Part shown: piece by piece, positions 9,082 through 18,066 of the stretch | Layout of the letters: each line of letters begins with the position of its first letter | Numbering within the stretch: position 1 is the first letter of the stretch | Assembly: GCF_000092925.1 (NCBI RefSeq) | Contig: NC_014217.1 | Span: 186,001-250,000 of the forward strand | Source: Ancylobacter novellus DSM 506 | Lineage (GTDB): Bacteria; Pseudomonadota; Alphaproteobacteria; Rhizobiales; Xanthobacteraceae | Length of the DNA stretch: 64,000 nt | Direction: 5' to 3' | Notes under the pieces: generated by a model | Database searches by the model: none | What the model saw: the letters and a program-made list of their open reading frames with translations, nothing else | Told to the model about the DNA's origin: nothing | Program-made: the position numbers and the translations under genes

Positions 9082-10104
9082 TCACTGCACGGCGGGCTGC
9101 TTGGCGAGGCCGAGGTCACGCAGCAAGGCGAGATGCTCGTCATGCAGCTTCTGCATGTACGGCTTCACCTCGGCCGCGGGGATCAGCCGGCTGCGCAGGA
9201 AGTTCTCCTTCAGGCTCGCCTGCCATTCCGGATTGGCCACCAGCTTGGCGATGGCGTCGTCCCAGAACTTCACGGTGTCGGCGTCGAGGCCGGGCGGGCC
9301 GGCGATACCCCAGGCCTGACCCCAGACGATGTCGTAGCCCTGCTCCTTCGCCGTCGGGATGTCCTTCAGCTCGGGCGCGGTGCTGCGCTCGCTGGAGAGG
9401 ATGGCGAGGATGCGCGCCTTGCCGCTCTTCACCAGCGGCAGCGCTTCGCTCGGCGTGAGCGTCATGAGCTCGACATTGCCGCCGAGGAAGGCCGCCTGCG
9501 CGGCGCCGCCGCCGTCGAACGGGACGTAGTTGAGCTTGACCTTGCCCGCCTTCTCCACGAGGCCGGCCACCATGTGGTCGGTGGAGCCCGACTGCGCGCC
9601 GGCGACCTTCACCGAGCGCTCGCGCTTTGCGGCCTGTTCGATAAGCTGCTTGAGGTCCTTCACCGGGGAGTCGGGCTGGACCACCAGCACGAGGTCGCCC
9701 TGGATGAACATGCTGATCGGGGTGAGCTTGTCATAGAGCGTCGGCAGGCCCTGGGTGATCGGTGTGGTCAGGATGGGCTGGGCGATGCACAGCACGACGT
9801 TTCGGTCGCCCTTCTTGCCCATCACGAAATTGGCCGCGACCATCCACGAGCCGCCGGTGCGGTTCTGCACCACCAGCGGGTTGGTGACGATCTTCTGCTC
9901 GTTGAGGATCTTGGCGGCCCGGCGCATCAGCACGTCCGGCGTGCCGCCGGGGCTGGTGCCGGTGGTGATCTCGATCGGGCCGGTGGGAGCGGTTTGCGCA
10001 TGGAGCGCGGCCGGCGCGGCGGCGAGCGCGATACCGAGCGCCGCGGCAAGCACGGAATGTTTCAGCTGCAGATGAAAAGGCCGAGCGGCGCAAGGCTGGA
10101 TCAT
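9082..10104 (-). CDS. Tripartite tricarboxylate transporter substrate-binding protein (TctC/Bug family)
   Basis: The 340-residue periplasmic protein starts MIQPCAARPFHLQLK. A signal peptide (hydrophobic core about residues 18-32, cleavage near ALHAQ) follows. The mature part shows the Bug-family layout, with ITTGTSPGGTPDVLMRRAAKI binding the ligand carboxylate, then VQNRTGG and GSTDHMVAGL. The start at 10104 follows GGAAGGAACG; an in-frame upstream start would put a charged extension before the signal peptide. It heads the tctCBA-amidohydrolase-cupin-Ldh-cupin operon, whose promoter should lie in the AT-rich block upstream. Confidence 0.94.
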   Translation of the reverse strand: MIQPCAARPFHLQLKHSVLAAALGIALAAAPAALHAQTAPTGPIEITTGTSPGGTPDVLMRRAAKILNEQKIVTNPLVVQNRTGGSWMVAANFVMGKKGDRNVVLCIAQPILTTPITQGLPTLYDKLTPISMFIQGDLVLVVQPDSPVKDLKQLIEQAAKRERSVKVAGAQSGSTDHMVAGLVEKAGKVKLNYVPFDGGGAAQAAFLGGNVELMTLTPSEALPLVKSGKARILAILSSERSTAPELKDIPTAKEQGYDIVWGQAWGIAGPPGLDADTVKFWDDAIAKLVANPEWQASLKENFLRSRLIPAAEVKPYMQKLHDEHLALLRDLGLAKQPAVQ

Positions 10105-10460
10105 GTGGCGTTCCTTCCCAGGCATGGCGTTGGCACAGCGTCTTGTTGACGTCTTGTGGCGCTGAGAAAAGAGCGGCCACATGAGGATGTCAAGTTAAAT
10201 GAAAGGAATTATTGAGACTTATATATATCGAAACGGCATACCTATAATACATATCGGCATGGATAAGGTATTCGTGTCTCTTTACACCGAGAAATATGCC
10301 GCGAGGGGTGCGCCGGCGCGGCACGTGTCGCACTGGGAGGTGCATGTTATCGGCGTGTATGTACTCAAATGAGTTGGTCTATACGCTATATGATTATCAA
10401 TGTTTGCAGAGCTTAGTCGATAAAAATGTCTGAAGCGGTTTCCATATGAGAGATTTGTGT

Positions 10461-10485
10461 TACCGTACAAGAAAATAATACGGTA
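10461..10485. promoter_or_regulatory. Inverted repeat TACCGTA-N11-TACGGTA in the AT-rich block
   Basis: Two perfect 7-base arms, TACCGTA at 10461-10467 and TACGGTA at 10479-10485, are separated by an A-rich 11-base spacer. The layout resembles a LysR- or MarR-type operator, but no regulator is encoded next to it. Confidence 0.35.
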
Positions 10486-10552
10486 TTCCGGGAGGAATAA
10501 TGTCGTATATACTGACTTATATCCGCAGATATATCCGTATTTGCTTTACGCA

Positions 10553-10586
10553 GTCGGGATATGTGTACTGTATACATAATCCCGAC
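10553..10586. promoter_or_regulatory. 34-base hairpin or operator (GTCGGGAT...ATCCCGAC)
   Basis: Eight-base perfect arms lie at 10553-10560 and 10579-10586. The stem continues inward with one bulged base (ATGTGTAC against GTATACAT). It lies 42 bases beyond the cobW-like stop on that gene's strand, where a terminator would be expected, but no U-tract follows. A protein-binding site is therefore equally possible. Confidence 0.45.
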
Positions 10587-10628
10587 AATCTCGATCAAAT
10601 GCGCGGAGACGAGCGCTAGCCAGCCGCT

Positions 10629-11636
<1,008 letters not shown>

Positions 11637-11657
11637 GCGCGGATGCTCCCGCTGGGC

Positions 11658-12896
11658 TCAGATGTCGAGCTCCAATATGTAGAGCCCGCCGGCGTGGCGG
11701 TCGGCGCAATAGACGATGCCGTTCTCGTCGACGTAGACCTCGTTGATCTGGATCGCCGGCACACGGGCGCCGGGCGGCGCCGAAGGCACGAAGGCGGCGA
11801 CCTCGCGGGGCGCCAGCGGGTCGCTGATGTCGTGCACGCGCAGCCCGCCATTGAACAGCGTCGAGAAGATCAGCGCCTCGGATTGCAGCGCGGTGTCGCG
11901 CGGCGGGTTCTCATGCACGTTGTGGCAGCCGAAGCGCCCGCCCTTGCGGCTATATTCCTCAAAGGAGGGCATGGGCAGGGTCGAGAGCGGCACCGGATTG
12001 TCCTCGCGGCGTATGTCGAGGAGCCAGGTGAGCTTCGGCCAATCGAAGCCGTCGTCATGGATGCATTCATGCGTCGCCACCGCGAGGTCGCGGCCGAACA
12101 GCGGCAGCAGCGTGTGGGCGAAGCCGGGGAAGGGCGGGTTCGGATTGAAGCGCGAGATCACCGTCGGCCGCGACTTGTCGGAGATGTCCATCACGTAGAA
12201 GCCGCCGTCGATGTAGCCGACATAGGCGCGGTCGGGGCGGGCGGGATAGACATTGGTGTTGTGGCAGCGGAAGCCGCTGTCGATCTTCAGCCGCTCCGGC
12301 GGGGGTGCGTCGTCGCCCTCGGCGGTGCCGGGCATCCACCAGCGCCCGGCCTCGACCGGCTTCGAGGGATTGCGCACGTCGACGATGCGATAGGCCTGGT
12401 CGTCCAGCGGGTTGCGCGGGGTGAAGTCGGCGGCGCCGGCGGCGCAATGGATGAACTCGCCGTCGACGAACCACACCTGGTGGACGCCGCGCGAATGCGG
12501 GCCGGAACAGTCGAAGAAGCTGATGGAGCGCGGATTCTCCGGCACCGAGATGTCGAACAATTCGATGCCGGCTGGCTGGAGGCCGGGCTGGTAGGTCTGG
12601 TAGGCCACCGCCATCACGTCGCCGGTGGTCTCCAGCGAGTTGGAGCGCACCTTGTTGTGCGGCAGATCGGTCTGCACGATCACCTTCGGCCGGCTCGGAT
12701 CGGTGACGTCGACGCCGGTGAAGTTCTTCGGCGGGCCCTCATGGGCGAGCCACAGGATGCGGCGCCCGTCCGGCGCCTTCTGCAGCGACATGCCCTCTCC
12801 CACGCCTCCGAAGCCGGCCAGCGGATCATGGGCGATCAGCTTCATGCCGGAGATCAGGTCGATCTTCACATCGGCGGCTTTGGTGTGATCGAGCAT
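11658..12896 (-). CDS. LVIVD-repeat beta-propeller-like protein of unknown function
   Basis: This 412-residue protein has repeated segments of the type GVDVTDPSRPKVI, GIELFDISVPENPRSI, YRIVDVRNPSKPVEAG and LRVHDISDPLAPREVA. These are LVIVD-type repeats that fold as propeller blades. It has no signal peptide. Several His/Cys-rich stretches (RCHNTNVYP, ATHECIHDD, FGCHNVHENPP) look like metal ligands. A strong ribosome-binding site (GGGAGGACGACGC) precedes the ATG at 12896. Its operon partner is a COG0523 metallochaperone-like GTPase, which fits a metal-dependent enzyme; related proteins are annotated only as hypothetical. Confidence 0.75.
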   Translation of the reverse strand: MLDHTKAADVKIDLISGMKLIAHDPLAGFGGVGEGMSLQKAPDGRRILWLAHEGPPKNFTGVDVTDPSRPKVIVQTDLPHNKVRSNSLETTGDVMAVAYQTYQPGLQPAGIELFDISVPENPRSISFFDCSGPHSRGVHQVWFVDGEFIHCAAGAADFTPRNPLDDQAYRIVDVRNPSKPVEAGRWWMPGTAEGDDAPPPERLKIDSGFRCHNTNVYPARPDRAYVGYIDGGFYVMDISDKSRPTVISRFNPNPPFPGFAHTLLPLFGRDLAVATHECIHDDGFDWPKLTWLLDIRREDNPVPLSTLPMPSFEEYSRKGGRFGCHNVHENPPRDTALQSEALIFSTLFNGGLRVHDISDPLAPREVAAFVPSAPPGARVPAIQINEVYVDENGIVYCADRHAGGLYILELDI

Positions 12897-12964
12897 GCGT
12901 CGTCCTCCCGATGGATCCTCGCGAGCGCAGGCCCGTCGGGAGATCCTTGATTGTTAATCGAAAG

Positions 12965-12978
12965 GATGTTCGAACATC
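12965..12978. promoter_or_regulatory. Perfect 14-base palindrome GATGTTCGAACATC upstream of the LVIVD gene
   Basis: The palindrome lies 69 bases upstream of the LVIVD start codon, in the 140-base gap after the GntR gene. A partial copy, GATGTTCGAG, occurs at 13851-13860 upstream of that GntR gene. The pair suggests an operator for the GntR protein encoded between them. Confidence 0.45.
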
Positions 12979-13036
12979 ATGCGCATGTCAATAAAGCGAG
13001 GCGAATGAACGCTCATCGATTTGGCATGCAGGCAGG

Positions 13037-13780
13037 CTAGCGGCCGTCGTCCCCATTGCCGGCGGACAGGCTGCGGGAGACCTCCTCGTAATTGCGGATC
13101 ACCACCTCGACGCTGCCGCGGAAATGCTCGGCGAGGACGGTGGTGGCGCGCTCGGCGTCGCGGGCGATGGCGGCCTCGGCGACGGTGCGGTGCTGCTCGC
13201 GCACCCGCTTCAGCAAAGCTTCCGAGGAAGAGGTGACGACGATCACCGCCCGACGGTAGCGCTGGAAATGATCGGACAGCGCGCCGCAGAAATGCAGCAG
13301 CCATGGCGAACCGCAGGCGGCGATCAGGCTGTAGTGGAACCGATCATGGCGCTGCTCCCATTCGTCGACCGTCTTGCGGTCCTCGACCGAATGGGGAAGC
13401 GGCGCGCGTTCGAGCCGGTGCAGGGCGGCGAGAATCTCGGCCTCCCAGTCCTCGTCGCCCTGCGCGATGGAACGGCGCAGAGCGTTGCAGCTGAGCTCCG
13501 TGCGCAGCGCGCAGAGGTCGTTCAGATCGGAGAGGGAGAGCGGCGCCACCGTATAGCCGCGATGGCCTTCGAAGCGCACCAGCTGGTCGGAGACCAGCCG
13601 GGAGAGGGCCTCGCGCAGCGGCGCGATGCCGACGCTGTAGGCGGCACTGAGCTGGCGGAAGCGCAGGCGCTCGCCCGGCTTGTGATGGCCGGCAATGAGA
13701 TCGCGGCGAAGACGGGCATAGATTTCGATGCCGAGCGTGGTGGCATCGTCGTCGTTGGTCACGACAGGCTGAAGGGACAC
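13037..13780 (-). CDS. GntR-family (FadR/FCD) transcriptional regulator
   Basis: The 247-residue protein has an N-terminal winged helix (IYARLRRDLIAGHHKPGERL, then SVGIAPLREALSRLVSDQLV). A C-terminal FCD helical domain with HDRFHYSLIAACGSPWL carries the His/Asp residues that bind metal or carboxylate effectors. The start is GTG at 13780 with GGAG about ten bases upstream. It follows the TetR gene after 99 bases on the same strand. It may regulate the LVIVD/cobW pair, given the matching dyads on either side of it. Confidence 0.92.
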   Translation of the reverse strand: MSLQPVVTNDDDATTLGIEIYARLRRDLIAGHHKPGERLRFRQLSAAYSVGIAPLREALSRLVSDQLVRFEGHRGYTVAPLSLSDLNDLCALRTELSCNALRRSIAQGDEDWEAEILAALHRLERAPLPHSVEDRKTVDEWEQRHDRFHYSLIAACGSPWLLHFCGALSDHFQRYRRAVIVVTSSSEALLKRVREQHRTVAEAAIARDAERATTVLAEHFRGSVEVVIRNYEEVSRSLSAGNGDDGR

Positions 13781-13879
13781 GTCTTGCGCGCTCCGTGCGG
13801 AAAGAAAACCTGCCGGATCATAGGCCGGAGCGACTTTCGATCAAAGCGGAGATGTTCGAGCGCTTGTCGTCAGATGGTC

Positions 13880-14572
13880 TTAAGCGGGATCGCTTTCGCG
13901 CTCGGCGAGCCGTTTCATCACCGAGCCGACGCCGGCGAGGAACGTATCGACCGCGTTGCGGATCATGGTCGCGCGGTCCACCGTCCGGGGGAAGCGGTAC
14001 ACGATCTCGCGCACGCCATAGTAGAAGATGCCGCCCTGCAGGGTCCAGGACAGCTCGACCTCCTCGGGCGTCGGAGGGTCGTCGTCGCCCAGACCGAAGC
14101 TCTTGCGGGTCGCGACGGTGATCGGACGCAGGATCTCGGCCTCGACGGTGGCGGCATAGCGCCGATTGATGTCGACGCCGCGCAGGCCCGCGAAGAGATA
14201 GATGCGCAGCCATTCCGGCGTGAAGATCGTCTCGGTGTAGTCCTCATAGAAGGCGATGAGCCGGTCCCGGATCGGGCGGCTCTCGTCGATCAGGCCCTCG
14301 CGCCATTCCGGCTTCCAGCGATTGACGTAGATCTCCTGGTAGACGGCGGCGATCAGGTCGTCCTTGCTCGGGAAATAGCGGTAGAGCAGCGGCTGGGTGA
14401 CGCCGAGCCGCTGGGCGAGTTCGCGCGTGCCCGCTTCGAAGCCGACCTCGGCGAACAGCTCGACGGCCTTGCGGACGAACTCCCTGTGCCGTTCCTCCGG
14501 CTTGTTGCGCGTGCGCCGCGGCGCGGGGGGCTTGGCGCCCGCCGCGAGCGATGTGGATGAACGTCCGGCCAT
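13880..14572 (-). CDS. TetR-family transcriptional regulator, candidate master repressor of the supercluster
   Basis: The 230-residue protein has a basic linker (PAPRRTRNKPEERHRE) and a helix-turn-helix with TRELAQRLGVTQPLLYRYFPSKDDL. A long alpha-helical ligand-binding domain follows. The ATG at 14572 gives a normal family length, although its ribosome-binding site is weak. It is the last gene of the VOC-monooxygenase-TetR operon, whose promoter carries the palindrome TTATCGTTCGATAA. The same palindrome recurs at two other promoters of the cluster, so I infer autoregulation and control of those operons. Confidence 0.92.
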   Translation of the reverse strand: MAGRSSTSLAAGAKPPAPRRTRNKPEERHREFVRKAVELFAEVGFEAGTRELAQRLGVTQPLLYRYFPSKDDLIAAVYQEIYVNRWKPEWREGLIDESRPIRDRLIAFYEDYTETIFTPEWLRIYLFAGLRGVDINRRYAATVEAEILRPITVATRKSFGLGDDDPPTPEEVELSWTLQGGIFYYGVREIVYRFPRTVDRATMIRNAVDTFLAGVGSVMKRLAERESDPA

Positions 14573-14606
14573 CTGCTGTCGTCGTGTTCCCTTTGTCCGG
14601 CGTCCG

Positions 14607-15827
14607 TCACACCACGGGATTGTCCACCTCCAGCCCGAGCGCCAGGCGGCCGAAGGCGGCGTTGGCGACATCGGTGCTGAAGGCGATATGCGCGCTTATA
14701 GCATGCGCATCGCGAAAGCGTCGCTGCTGGCTGCCGCTGAGGTAGAGCGCTTGCGCACCGCTGCCGGCATTAATCTCGTCGACCGCCTTCGTCGTGAGTT
14801 TCGTCGCATAGGCGAGGTCGCGCCGATAGGCGAACTTCGTCACCATGTCCGGGACGTGGCCGCGCTCGGCGTCGCGCATCGCCTCCTCGCAGATGGCGAG
14901 CATTACGCGCCGCGCATGGGCGAGCCGGGTGGCGGCATTGCCGATATGGATCTGGATGCTCTGCAGCTCGGCCAGCCGCGCGCCGGTGTAATTGGCCGAG
15001 CGCTTGCGGGTGGCGGCCACATAGGCGGTGAGCGCGCCCTCGCCATTGCCGAGGCCGACTCCGGAGAGGATCGCCGGGAACAGCGCGAACACCGGTAGCC
15101 GGTAGAGCGGGGCGGGATGGCGCTCGCTGCCGGGCGTGAGGCCGCCCTTCAGATGTTCGACCGAGACGCTCATCTCTTCCGGCACGAACACCTCTTCGCA
15201 CTGGACGTCGTTGGAGCCCGTGCCCTTCAGCCCGGTGACGTGCCAGGTGTCGAGGATGCGGTAGTCCGAGCGCGGGACGAGGAAAACGCGGTGGTCCGGC
15301 GCCTCTCCCTCCGCGCGGACGATGCCGGCCAGCATGTTCCAGGAGCAGACGTCGACGCCGGAAGAGAACGGCCAGCGGCCGGAGAGGACGTAGCCGCCGG
15401 GTGCCTTCGTCACCTTCGCCGCCGGGAAGACGAAGGAGGAGGCGATCAGCGCGTCGGGATCCTCCCGCCAGATGCGGTCCTGTGCGGCCGGCGCGAACAT
15501 GGCCAGCATCCAGTGGTGGCTGGCGAGGTTGGTGAGGTTCCAAGCCGTGGAGGCACAGCCGGCGGCGAGCGCCGCGCCGATGGTGATCAGGCTTTCGTAG
15601 CCGACTTCGGAACCGCCGACCGCCTCGGGCTGGAGCATGCGGTAGAGGCCGCTCTCATGCAGGTCGCGCTCGTTCTCCGGCGGCAGGCGGCTCAGTTCCT
15701 CGGCACGGGGCGCGCGCTCGGCGAAGGCCGTGGCGAGGTCGGTGGCGCGCTGGAGCAATTCGTCGTGGCGTTGCTCGGCAGCCGAGCGGATCGTGCGCGG
15801 GGCGGCGAGGGGGATGGTGTGGGACAT
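14607..15827 (-). CDS. Acyl-CoA-dehydrogenase-fold flavin-dependent monooxygenase (HsaA/HpaB C2-like)
   Basis: The 406-residue protein has the acyl-CoA dehydrogenase fold but the pattern of group D flavin monooxygenases. It has GLYRMLQPEAVGGSEVGYESL near 55, STAWNLTNLASHHW near 95, and GYVLSGRWPFSSGVD near 145. Such enzymes hydroxylate aromatic rings or release sulfite or halide using FMNH2 from a separate reductase. No reductase lies beside it; the nearest is at 2414-2971. AAGGAGGCGAGTC precedes the ATG at 15827. It is the middle gene of the VOC-monooxygenase-TetR operon. Confidence 0.85.
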   Translation of the reverse strand: MSHTIPLAAPRTIRSAAEQRHDELLQRATDLATAFAERAPRAEELSRLPPENERDLHESGLYRMLQPEAVGGSEVGYESLITIGAALAAGCASTAWNLTNLASHHWMLAMFAPAAQDRIWREDPDALIASSFVFPAAKVTKAPGGYVLSGRWPFSSGVDVCSWNMLAGIVRAEGEAPDHRVFLVPRSDYRILDTWHVTGLKGTGSNDVQCEEVFVPEEMSVSVEHLKGGLTPGSERHPAPLYRLPVFALFPAILSGVGLGNGEGALTAYVAATRKRSANYTGARLAELQSIQIHIGNAATRLAHARRVMLAICEEAMRDAERGHVPDMVTKFAYRRDLAYATKLTTKAVDEINAGSGAQALYLSGSQQRRFRDAHAISAHIAFSTDVANAAFGRLALGLEVDNPVV

Positions 15828-15839
15828 GACTCGCCTCCT

Positions 15840-16319
15840 TCACGCGCGCCGGCGGCGGTCGAGGAACAGCGTCGCCTCGAGGTTCTCTCCGACCTGCTCG
15901 AAGCGATCGGCGAGGCGCTTCAGCTCGGGAATGCGGCCGGTGTCGAGGCTGGAGACGTCCGGCCAGTCGACCTCGACGAGGTTGCCGCCGGGATCGCGCA
16001 GATAGAGCTGCACGGTGCCGTCCGGCATCTCGTTGACGCCGTTGCCGAAGGTCGCGTGATCGATGAGGCCGGCGTCGCGGGCGCGCTCATACACGCCCAT
16101 GAAGTCGTCGACGTTGATCGCGAAGTGCTGGTAGTGCGGCGTGGCGTCGGGCAGGCCGAAGATGTGCAACTGCTGGTCGCCGCAGCGCAGATACTGGGTG
16201 CGGAAGCCGAAATTATAGGTCGGGATGACCTCCATGCCGAACATCTCGACATAGAAGCGCACGGACGCATCGACGTCCTTCGCGCCGATGGAGAGGTGGT
16301 TCAGGCCGGTGGCTCGCAT
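15840..16319 (-). CDS. VOC-family (glyoxalase/extradiol dioxygenase fold) protein
   Basis: The 159-residue protein shows two beta-alpha-beta-beta-beta modules. A plausible metal triad is His8 (NHLSI), His65 (YQHFAI) and Glu116 (NLVEVDW). The C-terminal DPGGNLVEVDWPD is typical of type I extradiol dioxygenases and related VOC enzymes. It is the first gene of the operon that also encodes the flavin monooxygenase (12-base gap) and TetR. AAAGGAGGAACGCC precedes its ATG, and the TTATCGTTCGATAA operator lies directly upstream of that site. Ring cleavage of the hydroxylated product is a reasonable but untested role. Confidence 0.82.
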   Translation of the reverse strand: MRATGLNHLSIGAKDVDASVRFYVEMFGMEVIPTYNFGFRTQYLRCGDQQLHIFGLPDATPHYQHFAINVDDFMGVYERARDAGLIDHATFGNGVNEMPDGTVQLYLRDPGGNLVEVDWPDVSSLDTGRIPELKRLADRFEQVGENLEATLFLDRRRRA

Positions 16320-16335
16320 GGCGTTCCTCCTTTAA

Positions 16336-16349
16336 TTATCGTTCGATAA
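16336..16349. promoter_or_regulatory. Operator TTATCGTTCGATAA at the VOC operon promoter
   Basis: A 14-base palindrome lies 17 bases upstream of the VOC start codon. A -10-like TATTAT (minus strand, 16350-16355) abuts it. An identical copy occurs at 31146-31159 and a 12/14 match at 28112-28125. Position at the transcription start suggests repression. Confidence 0.65.
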
Positions 16350-16381
16350 ATAATACGGAGGAGCGGGATGGGCAAGCCGGC

Positions 16382-16417
16382 TTGACACTCCCGCGCGATT
16401 TAGTTTTCACTCGATAA
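16382..16417 (+). promoter_or_regulatory. HisD-family gene promoter with degenerate operator
   Basis: TTGACA at 16382-16387 is a consensus -35 box. Sixteen bases on, TTTTCACTCGATAA (16404-16417) keeps the right half (CGATAA) of the TTATCGTTCGATAA palindrome and matches 11 of 14 bases. It would overlap the -10 region. The divergent VOC promoter carries the perfect site 54 bases away. Confidence 0.5.
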
Positions 16418-16487
16418 ATAACAGCCGATCCCGATCGCGCGCAAGAGAGCATAAGGTTGGCGCCGCAGCCGGCGCCGGGAGGAAACA

Positions 16488-17804
16488 ATGGCCCGTCATC
16501 TCAAGACCGCGCGCTCCGTCGAGGAGCGCGCCGATGCCGATGCGCAGGTGCGCGCGACCGTCGAGACCATCCTTGCGGAGATCGAGGCCGGCGGCGACGC
16601 GGCCGTCCGCGCCTATTCCGAACGCTTCGACACATGGTCGCCGGCGAGCTTCCGTCTTTCCGAACGGGAGATCGAGAAGGCCCTGTCGCAGGTCTCGAAA
16701 TCCGATCTCGACGACATCCGCTTCGCGCAGGCGCAGGTGCGCAACTTCGCGGAGAAGCAGCGCGCCTGCCTCACCGATCTCGAGGTGGAGACGCTGCCCG
16801 GCGTCATCCTCGGCCACAAGAACGTGCCGGTTGAGCGGGTCGGCTGCTACGTGCCGGGCGGCAAGTATCCCATGGTCGCGTCCGCGCATATGAGCGTGGT
16901 CACGGCCAAGGTCGCCGGCGTGAAGAGCGTGGTGGCGGCGGCGCCGCCCTTCCGGAACGGGCCGCACCCGGCCATCGTCGCCGCGATGCATTTTGCCGGC
17001 GCCGACGAGATATTGGTGCTCGGCGGCGTGCAGGCGGTGGCGGCGATGGCGCTCGGCACCGAGACCATCGCGCCGGTCGACATGCTGGTGGGGCCGGGCA
17101 ACGCCTATGTCGCCGAGGCGAAGCGCCAGCTCTATGGCCGCGTCGGCATCGACCTGTTCGCCGGGCCGACCGAGACGCTGGTGATCGCCGACGAGACGGT
17201 GGACGCGGAAATCTGCGCCACCGACCTTCTCGGGCAGGCTGAGCACGGGCCGACCTCGCCGGCCATCCTGCTCACCAATTCCGAGAAGCTCGCGCGCGAG
17301 ACCATGGCCGAGGTCGAGCGGTTGCTCGCCATACTGCCGACCGGCGAGATCGCTTCGGTCGCCTGGCGGGATTTCGGCGAGGTGATCGTCTGCGACGACG
17401 TCGAGGAGATGGTGCGCGAGGCCGACCGCATCGCCTCCGAGCATGTGCAGGTGATGACCGCTGACCCCGACTATTTCCTCGCCAATATGCGCAATTACGG
17501 CGCGCTGTTCCTCGGGCCGCGCACCAATGTCGCCTATGGCGACAAGGTGATCGGCACCAACCACACGCTGCCGACGCGGCGCGCGGCGCGTTACACCGGC
17601 GGGCTGTGGGTCGGCAAGTTCCTCAAGACCTGCACCTACCAGAAGGTAACGAGCGACGCGGCGAGCGCCGAGGTCGGCGAATATTGCTCGCGGCTCTGCG
17701 TGCTCGAAGGATTCCTCGGCCATGCCGAGCAGGCGAATGTGCGCGTGCGCCGCTATGGCGGCGGCAATGTCGACTATGCGACCGCCGCGCGCCGGGCGGG
17801 GTAA
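16488..17804 (+). CDS. HisD-family dehydrogenase, possibly sulfopropanediol/other polyol dehydrogenase
   Basis: The 438-residue protein retains the histidinol dehydrogenase residues: Gln and His in [11 protein letters not shown], Glu-His in ASEHVQVM, Asp in VAYGDKVIG, and His in GFLGHAEQ. It is a two-step zinc- and NAD-dependent alcohol-to-carboxylate oxidase fold. It is not near other his genes and has the [20 protein letters not shown] segment seen in HpsN-like catabolic paralogues. A role in histidine synthesis is therefore unlikely; the alcohol oxidised is unknown. GGGAGGAAACA precedes the ATG. A strong terminator follows at 17847-17874. Confidence 0.85.
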   Translation: MARHLKTARSVEERADADAQVRATVETILAEIEAGGDAAVRAYSERFDTWSPASFRLSEREIEKALSQVSKSDLDDIRFAQAQVRNFAEKQRACLTDLEVETLPGVILGHKNVPVERVGCYVPGGKYPMVASAHMSVVTAKVAGVKSVVAAAPPFRNGPHPAIVAAMHFAGADEILVLGGVQAVAAMALGTETIAPVDMLVGPGNAYVAEAKRQLYGRVGIDLFAGPTETLVIADETVDAEICATDLLGQAEHGPTSPAILLTNSEKLARETMAEVERLLAILPTGEIASVAWRDFGEVIVCDDVEEMVREADRIASEHVQVMTADPDYFLANMRNYGALFLGPRTNVAYGDKVIGTNHTLPTRRAARYTGGLWVGKFLKTCTYQKVTSDAASAEVGEYCSRLCVLEGFLGHAEQANVRVRRYGGGNVDYATAARRAG

Positions 17805-17846
17805 CACCCCGACAGACTTGGTCGTCCTTCCCTCTCGGGCGTCCTC

Positions 17847-17874
17847 GGGCCGGAGTTCGCTCCGGCCCTTTTTT
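17847..17874 (+). terminator. Rho-independent terminator after the HisD-family gene
   Basis: A 9-base-pair stem, GGGCCGGAG/CTCCGGCCC, with a TTCG loop is followed directly by six T residues, 43 bases after the stop codon. Confidence 0.93.
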
Positions 17875-18007
17875 ATGCGTACCTGAATATCGCTGAGATA
17901 TCTCGTCTCTTACGAGCGGCATTCTGCATTCGAACCGAACGCCAAGGTTTTGTATGATTTTATTCGCTGAGGACGCGAATTTCCGTAGCTGCATTCCGGC
18001 GACGCTA

Positions 18008-18036
18008 TTGACGTTATCAGTCGATCAATATAGATT
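18008..18036 (+). promoter_or_regulatory. Promoter of the GntR gene with a degenerate TTATCG-type site
   Basis: TTGACG (18008-18013) and TAGATT (18031-18036) are 17 bases apart and form a fair sigma-70 promoter. The spacer holds TTATCAGTCGATCA (18014-18027), an 11/14 match to the cluster operator. It may be a weak target of the TetR protein or an autoregulatory GntR site. Confidence 0.4.
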
Positions 18037-18066
18037 GGTGATATCTCACGGGACGAGCGGTTTTCC

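Larger units (their letters stand above)
10190..10612. other. AT-rich gene-free block upstream of the TctC gene and downstream of the cobW-like gene
   Basis: This stretch is strikingly richer in A and T than all surrounding DNA and has many TATA-like runs such as TTATATATATCG. Small open frames on the minus strand have no ribosome-binding site or recognisable protein features. It must contain the promoter of the minus-strand tctCBA operon. It also holds two dyads listed separately (10461-10485 and 10553-10586). Short direct repeats of ATATCCG occur near 10530-10550. Nothing else in it is recognisable. Confidence 0.6.

Noticed and set aside
10381..10430. Half-site TTAGTCGATAAA in the AT-rich block as another TetR-type operator
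   Set aside because: Only the right half matches and the position is about 300 bases from the tctC start. In AT-rich DNA this is expected by chance.
10282..10598. Two small minus-strand frames in the AT-rich block
   Set aside because: They overlap each other and the dyads, and have no ribosome-binding site or recognisable product.
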